Shown: positions 57,624-64,000 of the stretch, in pieces | Numbering within the stretch: position 1 is the stretch's first letter | How the letters are laid out: every line of letters starts with the position of its first letter | Origin: Deroplatys truncata | Lineage: Eukaryota > Arthropoda > Insecta > Mantodea > Mantidae | Reading direction: 5' to 3' | Assembly (NCBI GenBank): GCA_030765065.1 | Contig: CM060977.1 | Location: forward strand, 160,961,052 to 161,025,051 | Length of the DNA stretch: 64,000 nt | The notes under the pieces: model-generated | What the model was told of the DNA's origin: nothing | Database searches by the model: none | What the model saw: only the letters and a program-made list of their open reading frames with translations | Program-made: the position numbers and the translations under genes

Positions 57624-58163
57624 ATTTTTTTGTTTGAATTGGAGAAGTGAAAGGTGAATAAATGTTTCAAATGTTATTATGACATGTTATGTGTGTGTCG
57701 TAGGCTTTTACTAAAATACGTCATTTCGCGAAGATACTAAGCAGATAAGGCCCTATAAGTCGGCGTATAATATAACTTCGTCTTTTATGCCATCCTACGG
57801 GGCCTCTGAAAGCGGTAGATAGATAACAAAAGGTTAGGTTAAGTTACGTTAGACGTTAGGTTTGAGTTACACTAAGCCCTGTTATTTCATAAAAAATCGC
57901 GGTAGAAAGTGTACTTTCGCACGTTTTCAACATACGCGCGTGGTCTTCTGTGGTGTAGTGTTACTACCTCTAGTTCCCGAGGTCGCGAGTTCAAACTCGG
58001 CGGAGGCCGATGGATTTTTTCGGGCGTAAAGATCCTTAGCATGGCTTACTTCGGAAGGGAAGTAAAACCAGTGGTCCCATGTCGTAGATTTACGGCACGT
58101 AAAACAACTTCAAGCCTGATAGTGAGGGCTGAGCAAAATTACCGGTCCTTCACGCCCAATATA

Positions 58164-58993
58164 CAAGGTGATTTATGAGGAACTGACATATTTCTTTCTT
58201 TAATTTTTCTGTTCGAAATTCACTCAGTGCCCCAATTTTAGCACCAAATTAAGCAGAATGTTCTGGAGTTTCGACTATGTGTTACTAGATGCGCAGATGT
58301 TCATGTTTTATTCGTAATTGTTAGTTTTATTGTCGGCAACTGTTTTTGAGATTTTGCTCCAGGCAACGTGAAAATGGAGTACACATTAAATGAACGACTC
58401 TTCCTTGTAAAGCAATACTGGATTACGAATTCAATTACAGCCACTTAAAGGGCACACCAGACAGAACTTGGTGTTCGGAATCCTCCCCAAAGAAACACAA
58501 TACTGGGACTGGTAAACAAATTGGAAACAACTGGATCTCTGGCGAGTGAAAAAGGCAAAACTCATTCATCTAGGCTTCCCACGGTTGTTGTTGACGTAAG
58601 AGTCAGTCACCCAAAAATCATTAAGACGTTTGTCGCAGGAGTCAGGCTACAGCTACTCAATGTGTCAGAGAGCTGTGAAAAGTGCAGGCCTAAAGCCGTA
58701 TAGGTTTACGGTTGTCCATCAGTTACAGGAAGCAGATAACGATAGACGACTGAATTATTGTCGTTGGTTTCAGGTGTTCATTGTGCAAAATCCTGTCATA
58801 TTATCCATCACATTGTTCACAGATGAAGCTGGTTCCATTTAATATCTCACGCTATTGGGCCAGCGAAAATCCACATGTTATTCATGAAGCACCTATGCAC
58901 CCCGTTATTTCAGGTATAATAAGTTGTCGCTAACATAACTCGTTTTGAAACAATTAAAGAAATAAATGTGTCAGTTCTTCATAAATCATCCTG
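58164..58993 (+). mobile_element. TIR transposon (Tc1/mariner superfamily), deletion derivative
   Basis: 830 bp flanked by TA (58162-58163, 58994-58995). The terminal inverted repeats are about 40 bp (left CAAGGTGATTTATGAGGAAC, right complement CAGGATGATTTATGAAGAAC). It contains the N-terminal two thirds of a transposase; the C-terminal catalytic part is deleted. Inserted into SINE family 2. Confidence 0.92.
58374..58915 (+). pseudogene. transposase, N-terminal and central part
   Basis: Starts MEYTLNERLFLVKQYWITNS (DUF4817-type helix-turn-helix), with a stop at 58446, then NPPQRNTILGLVNKLETTGS, KGKTHSSRLPTVVVDVR, a frameshift to SQESGYSYSMCQRAVKSAGL and KPYRFTVVHQLQEADNDRRL, then FTDEAGSI (first catalytic Asp-Glu block; Gly where Trp is usual) and IHEAPMHP near 58890. 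The later catalytic blocks are missing. It is a different lineage from the elements at 6.0 and 39.95 kb. Confidence 0.85.
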
Positions 58994-59245
58994 TAGAATG
59001 GGACGTTAAGGGCAGTTACAGAGCATCCATAAATAGAACTCAATTTTATTATTTCAACATACGCTAGCATGATCTGCATAGTTACCACGTTTCCATGGGG
59101 AATTAGAAATCGATTTGAGTAAACATTCCGTATTAAATACTGTTTGGAAACGCGGATTCAAATGGAACTGAATGTTAGAAACGATTCTCTCAGGAAGTGG
59201 TACCGGATCGAATTTTTGTTGCATGGAACAAACAAGTAAGTAACT

Positions 59246-61161
59246 TGAGGTAGGTGTTTTGCTTACATATGTACCACGCTTTGGGAAGCAATTTGAAGTA
59301 AATTGTTGTTGAAGTTTTACTGTTGTTGTTAGCCACACGCTTTGGAAACCAACTTGAAGAAGTTATTGTCTTGGAGTTTATTTATTTAATCAGCTCCATG
59401 TATGAACGTCAATTTGAAGAAGATTGTTTGTTACGTAACATGCTACTGCGTTTGTGAAGCCGATTTTTGAAGATGTATTTATGTTGTTACGCTCCAAGTT
59501 GAAAATGTCGCGTTATCGTTCGTGTTATCTTATTTGCTGAGCGCCTGTTATTGTATTACTAGTTTGAATTTTGGGTTCTTTGTCCTCCGGCTAGCTATTA
59601 TTACCCAGTCGAGCAAATCTCTTAAACAGGGTGTGTAAACGGAAAGGAGTTGTTACTAAAAGATAATACTGATAAAAGAATATGTTTTTACACTTTTATT
59701 GCCGCCACACTTTATTAATTTGACATAATTACTCTTGATACACCCCCGACTGAAACTGTTATATTTTCGAATGTAACTATAATCACTTATTTGCCGCACA
59801 TTATTAATTTGAGTATTTCACATTTTTGTAACTAGCTTTACGACACGAGAGATTTTGTAGAATTGCGCGACGTGTAACCCGTAGATGATTCTGTTGAACT
59901 GTGTGACGTGTAACTCGTGAATGATTCTCTTAAACTGAGCAACGTGTAACTAGTGAATGATTCTGTTGGACTGAGCGTTACCCGTCTCTGGCACGGAATT
60001 TATACTCCCTCACCCCGATATGCCTAAACATTATAACAGAGCTACTATTGGTTAATAAAACGCGCCAACATTAGCGTCTATTTTTACATCCTATCAAAAT
60101 TACGAACACATGTGCTCTAGGGAAGATATTCCCTCCATTTTTAAGGAAAAGCGCGCTAATCAGACGTCATTTATTTGTCTCTTCTAATTAATAAACAACT
60201 CACCCCTCGCTCATTGTTATCCGCTCCTATTGTCAGTTTCAGTGAGGTCGTGTAAACTTATTTCCTAACAATGCTTATAATTAACAAACATCTCAAATCA
60301 TTGTCATACAATAATGCTAATTTACACTACAATCACTCTGGCATTCACAGTGTTGTGATATAAAATACTGCGTCAAAAATATTTTAACTTTGTTATTAAA
60401 CTGGTTCTATAGATATTATTTATGTTTGTGTTTGCCTCGGCTGCGTCAGTCTTAGTTTAGAGACATGTTTCTCTTAATCAGGGCGTGGTACGACAAGAAT
60501 GTAGGCTTACACAGATTTTAAGTCTTAATTCACTTCTTTTTATTAATCCTTGGCACTAATTAAATAGCACTACACTGATATTAAGAGCTGTGAGATTCTT
60601 TAATTTAAAACTTGCACTTTGTTAACGCGTAAACATATTTATGATTCACACGAATACGTAACATTTCTTTAGAGAACACGTCTTCCATCCGATCACTACC
60701 AAGGTCTGTCAGCAACTAAACACATTTCAACCGTTCAAATCCCGTAAGCTTCTGTACTTCAAGTCTCTGATTGGCTAATTCTAGTCCAATAGAATACCTG
60801 CATTTAATTAAAGCTTTTTCTGGCTGTTGATTGGCTATTTCAAAAACTGTCACAAGATTTACGTTGTTGCTGCCCTACTCATGACTAGTAGTATTCAAAC
60901 TCTCAAACTCATTATTGCCTCAAGGTTACCTCCTTGTTAACCTCATTGTTAGCAACTTTAAACTTATTATTCTCACAGCTCTTGCATTATTAAATTACAT
61001 AATGTATTCACATAACATTATTGAACATGTTTACAATAAAAATAAGCATATGGAATGACTGTTACATACATTTTTACAAATTATTACATACATATTGTTT
61101 CAAGGCGGGCTGTTATTGAAATTATATATTATATAATTCAAGTGTTAAAAATACTGCCTCA
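59246..61161 (-). mobile_element. solo LTR, LTR family B, split by LTR family A
   Basis: TG at 59246 and CA at 61160-61161, flanked by AACT and ATCT (one mismatch). Net length about 1.04 kb after removing the nested LTR and its duplicated AAAA. The part 59275-59500 contains about four degenerate 50-60-bp units (each with a CACGCTTTGG...TTGAAGAAG core), which makes this copy longer than the others. Confidence 0.85.
59506..60375 (-). mobile_element. solo LTR, LTR family A, nested in LTR B
   Basis: 870 bp, flanked by AAAA on both sides (59502-59505, 60376-60379). Reverse orientation of the LTR at 55.4 kb, with the same TATA box, 36-bp repeats and AATAAA signals. The host LTR B sequence resumes with AATATTTTAACTTTG, as in the uninterrupted copies at 7.95 and 28.7 kb. 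Confidence 0.92.
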
Positions 61162-61600
61162 ATCTTAGCGAAATGAGGGATTTCAGCAAAAGCCTGCGAC
61201 ATTTAGGATATGGGTTTTGCAGCGGCTTCTATGGTCATGTCTTGAAGTGATCAGTAACGAACCATGTTACTGACCACACTGTCATGTCGACGCAGGAATG
61301 TGGATGGAAACGCGACACCGCCCGTCTTAACGCAGCATCGTCCTGAAACTGAAAGATGATATGAACCGTGAGCGTGCCTACCCACGTGCACTACAATCAT
61401 TTCACACCCTATTAACAAATTGGCACAAGGACACAGCATCGGTAGCTGTGATCTATTTCATCAGGTTACATATTTATATTATCTATGTAACCCGACCATC
61501 GGCACTCGGGATCAACACCCTCTCAAAGCTAGCGTACAGATTCTTCATTTTAAATTGTATGATGAATATCTTCAATGTTTGTAGTAATTGTACGGTAGTA
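61162..61600. other. no recognisable feature
   Basis: About 440 bp, no supported gene. Confidence 0.5.
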
Positions 61601-61690
61601 CCGAGCGAGGTAGGTTAGGCTGTAGCACTTATGACTCGTGTTCGAGGGGTTGTTGGTTCGAATCCTGAGACCCGACAACCTGACAAAAAC
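61601..61690 (+). repeat. SINE family 1 head, short copy
   Basis: ACCGAGCGAGGTAGGTTAGG with an A-box-like segment and TTGGTTCGAATCC (perfect B box). It then departs from the long SINE body after GACAACCTGACAAAAAC. Could be a young Pol III SINE variant; no tRNA 3' half. Confidence 0.6.
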
Positions 61691-61769
61691 ATTTTTGTTG
61701 TTTTGCTTAGCTATTTAATGTCTTTAGGACCACAAAAGCATCGCGTGAGTTAGAATAGTAGGAAGGAAG

Positions 61770-62880
61770 GGGAAGAGTTGCAAATAGTAAACAAGTTTGA
61801 TTATTTGGGAGTGAGAATAAGTAGTAATGGGAGATGGAATGATCACAAGATAAGTGCTTTAGTTAAGGGAATATTAGCAATGACTGCTATAAGAATATGC
61901 TTAAAGAAAATACCAGATATGCAAATTAAATTGCTGGAAAGGGTTTACAAAGCTGTAGTTAAAGCAAAAATGGACTATGGATCAGAGATTTGGGGAAGTG
62001 ACAAAGAATGGGAGAGGATTGATAAAGTACATAGATCATTCTTTAAATGTATGTTAGGTTTATCTATTTCATCACCTAATGTAGCAGCAATGTTGGAGTT
62101 GGGAAGAGTAGGTAGCAAGGGCATGATAGTAGAAAGGATACTTAAATATTGGCATAGATTGGACGAGCATAATATATTGAGGCAATGTTTAATAATACAA
62201 GAAAAATCCAGTGATGGGATGAACTGGACTCAAGGAATAAGGAGAATTTTACAGGAAATAGAAATGGGTAACTTATGAGAGGAGGAGGAGGGGTTAGTTA
62301 AAGGTTTCTGGAAAGAAGTGAGGAACAGAGTAGAATATATAGAGAAACAAGAATTATTTCAAAATCTGAAGGAAAGAAAAGTTTGGAACTATATAGACAA
62401 TTAAAGGTGGACTGGGGAAGGGAGAAGTATGTGGATGTAGGTAATAGGTTAGTGAGAGAAGGGAGGGCCTGGTCTAGTTTAAGTGCATATAGGCTAAGGG
62501 GAGATAGGAAGGGAGTGTTTTTGAATAGGTGTCCTATTTGTGGAGGGGCAGATAATTATTTGCATTATATAATTGAATGTGAAGAAAATAAGTTGTAGAG
62601 AGATCGGTTTTTACCTAAAGAATGGGAGAATGTTAATAAAGAAGCATTAAAAGTTAGGATAATGAAAATACAAAAGGGGAGGGCTATAAAAAGAATAGGA
62701 GAATATATGGGGAGAGTAATGGTTTAGAAAACTAAAGCAATATGAATTTTTTATGACCCACCACGCATAAATAACCACGGTGTATGATGTATGATGGACC
62801 AAAGAAAGAAATAATAGCAAGTAATGTATTAAAAATTGTAAGAATTTTTTATAGCAATATGGAAATAAATATGTACATAG
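61770..62880 (+). mobile_element. LINE remnant, reverse-transcriptase C-terminus with CCHC-like motif
   Basis: An open frame (61778-62278, 166 codons) holds the post-RT region: NKFDYLGVRISSNGRWNDH, YKAVVKAKMDYGSEIWGSD, KVHRSFFKCMLGL, MLELGRVGSKGMIVERILKY. A second frame (62383-62598) continues with LVREGRAWSSLSAYRLRGDR and NRCPICGGADNYLHYIIECE, a CxxC...H...C zinc-knuckle-like motif found at the end of many LINE polyproteins. A 3' part runs to about 62880. RT catalytic core and endonuclease absent. The lineage differs from those at 33.4 and 42.8 kb. A frameshift separates the two frames. Confidence 0.8.
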
Positions 62881-62974
62881 AGTACCCAATGTGAACCTGC
62901 GTGGCATTGGTGTTTCGATCTGAAACTGCCTTGCTCTTGTCCTGCAATACGCCTGAATTAGTATTAGGATTAAC

Positions 62975-63240
62975 CAGACGGAGGGGCCTCGAGTCACTGG
63001 AGCAAAGCACCACATGTGGGCCCATAGTAGGATCTTTGCCCTTCCAACGTGACCCTTGAGAGAAAGGGATAAATGGAAGACCTGATCCGGAGTATAAGGT
63101 ATGGATCCCTAATGATTCCAGCAGACACCCATCCTGACGTTGGCGATCTGTCTTAGGCTTCTTCAAACTGGGGGTCCCAGAATGAAACGAGCCACTCCCT
63201 GGAAAAGACCTTCGCCAAGCCAGCCGGCATCCAGGGAGAC
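62975..63240 (-). repeat. SINE family 1, 3' part
   Basis: Shares GTGGGCCCATAGTAGG, CTTCCAACGTGACCCTTGAG and GGATCCCTAATGATTCCAG with the copies at 18.8 and 29.9 kb; the head is missing. It abuts SINE family 2. Confidence 0.7.
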
Positions 63241-63512
63241 AGCCGTGGTGTAGTGGTTACCATGCTAGCCTCTAGTTCCCGGGTTCGGGTTCAAATCCGG
63301 CAGAGGGTGATGGATTGTTTGGGGGTAAAAATCCATAGCATGGCTTCCTTTGGAAGGGAAGTAACGCCGGTGGTCCCGTGTCGTAGATTTACCGCACCTA
63401 AAATAACCTCAAACCTGGTAAAGATGCCTCTGAGCAAAATTACCGGTCTTTCATGCCCAATATAGAACGAGACGCTAAGGACCGTAGTAGTTAAAGAGCG
63501 TCCATAAATAAA
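63241..63512 (+). mobile_element. SINE family 2, intact
   Basis: About 270 bp. Head AGCCGTGGTGTAGTGGTTAC (A box), B box GGGTTCAAATCCGG, body with TTTGGAAGGGAAGTAAC and CGTAGATTTACCGCAC, 3' end GTTAAAGAGCGTCCATAAAT plus A9. It is the uninterrupted relative of the copy at 57.9-59.0 kb. Confidence 0.88.
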
Positions 63513-63529
63513 AAAAAAGTTAATTTTTA

Positions 63530-63768
63530 GGGAGACACCGCAAATTCCACCGTCACGCCGTCACCTGGTCCTACAACCCTAAAGGATGGGATGAAACAGA
63601 TGAAAGGAAATAATGGAAGGGATGATAGGAAATTTGTGGCATAAGGAGAACCATCCCAGTATCTGCCTACCGACCTGGGGAAACCACCAAAAAACTCATG
63701 GTCAGAGCGGCCGGCCCAACGGGAATTGAACCCGGGACCTTCCGAATGCGAGCCATCTCGCTCGGCCA
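63530..63768 (-). repeat. SINE family 1, head half
   Basis: The reverse strand starts GGCCGAGCGAGATGGCTCGC, B box CCGGGTTCAATTCCCG, then the CTGACCATGAGTTTTTTGG segment and GGGTTGTAGGACCAGGTGAC. The 3' half is missing. Confidence 0.8.
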
Positions 63769-63936
63769 AAACCTACTAGAGGTAGGAATAAATAACACAG
63801 GCGTTATTTTGGAACAGTTTCGAAAATGGAACCGTTTCAAAAAATAACCATAGATCCAGTTAACCAGTTCCAAAATAAATGTACCCCAATGTTGCGATAA
63901 GAGGTTGTTCGAGTATTTTTCTCTGGTCGTAGAGGG

Positions 63937-64000
63937 TGAAGATGTTATATTGTTGTAGGAGTTGTATTATATTTCAACTGTTGGGGAACCGAACTTGTAT
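63937..64000 (-). mobile_element. LTR family B, cut by window edge
   Basis: TGAAGATG... from 63937 matches the 3' terminal ~64 bp (reverse orientation) of the other LTR B copies, including TTTCAACTGTTGGGGAACCG. The remainder lies outside the window. Confidence 0.8.

Larger units (their letters stand above)
57930..59045 (+). mobile_element. SINE family 2, split by a TIR transposon
   Basis: 57930-58163 and 58994-59045 are together collinear with the intact copy at 63.24-63.51 kb. The tRNA-like head reads TGGTGTAGTGTTACTACCTC (A box) and GCGAGTTCAAACTCGG (B box). The body contains TCGGAAGGGAAGTAA and CGTAGATTTACGGCAC, and the 3' end GAGCATCCATAAATA. Not a tRNA gene. Confidence 0.88.

Noticed and set aside
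55420-60375. The two inverted LTR A copies as arms of one large foldback transposon
   Set aside because: Each has its own target duplication (AGGA and AAAA) and different host sequences, so they are independent insertions.
61601-61690. Possible tRNA gene (perfect B box)
   Set aside because: The head is the SINE family 1 head, and no acceptor-stem pairing is seen.
59246-64000. A full LTR retrotransposon between the LTR B copies at 59.2 and 63.9 kb
   Set aside because: The first LTR has its own matching 4-bp flanks, and the interval holds only SINE and LINE remnants with no gag or pol.

Overview
This window looks like repeat-dense, intron-poor chromosomal DNA of an insect (or at least an arthropod). 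It is AT-rich, has no bacterial gene layout, and carries the usual insect mixture of mariner/Tc1, pogo/Tigger, Penelope-like, Jockey/CR1-like LINE, LTR and tRNA-derived SINE sequences. I found no host protein-coding gene I could defend. Almost every recognisable reading frame is a decayed transposon protein. The species cannot be named from sequence alone; a large-genome, repeat-rich insect is the most that can be said.

The dominant component is one interspersed family, called HX here. Full copies are about 0.8-0.9 kb. In the orientation I call plus, a copy begins TCTGATGTGTTACACTCACATG, ends near GTAGTAGAGAAAGTAAAAA, and has matching subterminal inverted repeats (ACTTTCTCTACT near the 5' end, AGTAGAGAAAGT near the 3' end), a short 3' palindrome and a CA/GACA-rich microsatellite about 150 bp before the 3' end. 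I count roughly 20 full or partial copies on both strands, in a younger subfamily (HX-A) and an older, diverged one (HX-B). Two copies lie exactly head to tail at 41.2-42.7 kb. The layout resembles Helentron-associated (DINE-1-like) non-autonomous rolling-circle elements; that assignment is inference.

Layout: 0-5.4 kb HX copies and a SINE composite; 6.0-7.3 kb a Tc1/mariner-superfamily transposon with a broken transposase; 7.6-8.8 kb an HX-B copy split by a solo LTR; 9.6-12.1 kb HX copies and a truncated Tc1; 12.9 kb an isolated heat-shock-type promoter (HSE array plus TATA box) with no gene behind it; 15.2-16.5 kb a Tc1-like element with TA duplications; 17.3-19.6 kb an HX-B copy split by a Penelope-like fragment and a SINE; 20.0-21.6 kb a mariner deletion derivative and a 151-bp satellite; 22-25 kb HX copies; 25.7-28.9 kb a LINE tail, a second mariner copy and a solo LTR; 29.8-36.7 kb SINEs, LINE tail and HX copies; 36.9-44.5 kb transposase remnants, SINEs, the HX tandem and a Jockey-type LINE; 46.7-49.1 kb a full-length but dead Tigger element; 50-54 kb solo LTR, HX-B with an unidentified 1.2-kb insertion, HX-A; 55.2-64 kb a LINE tail split by a solo LTR, a SINE split by a TIR transposon, an LTR nested in another LTR, a LINE fragment and more SINEs.

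The elements do not cooperate in a pathway. The informative structure is the nesting: at least seven insertions can be read with their target-site duplications and an uninterrupted relative elsewhere in the window, which gives a relative chronology (HX-B and LINE tails oldest; HX-A, SINE family 1, solo LTRs and the small TIR transposon younger). The items most worth following up are the HX family and its tandem, the orphan heat-shock promoter, the unidentified insertion at 51.25-52.41 kb, and the two related LTR families A and B.
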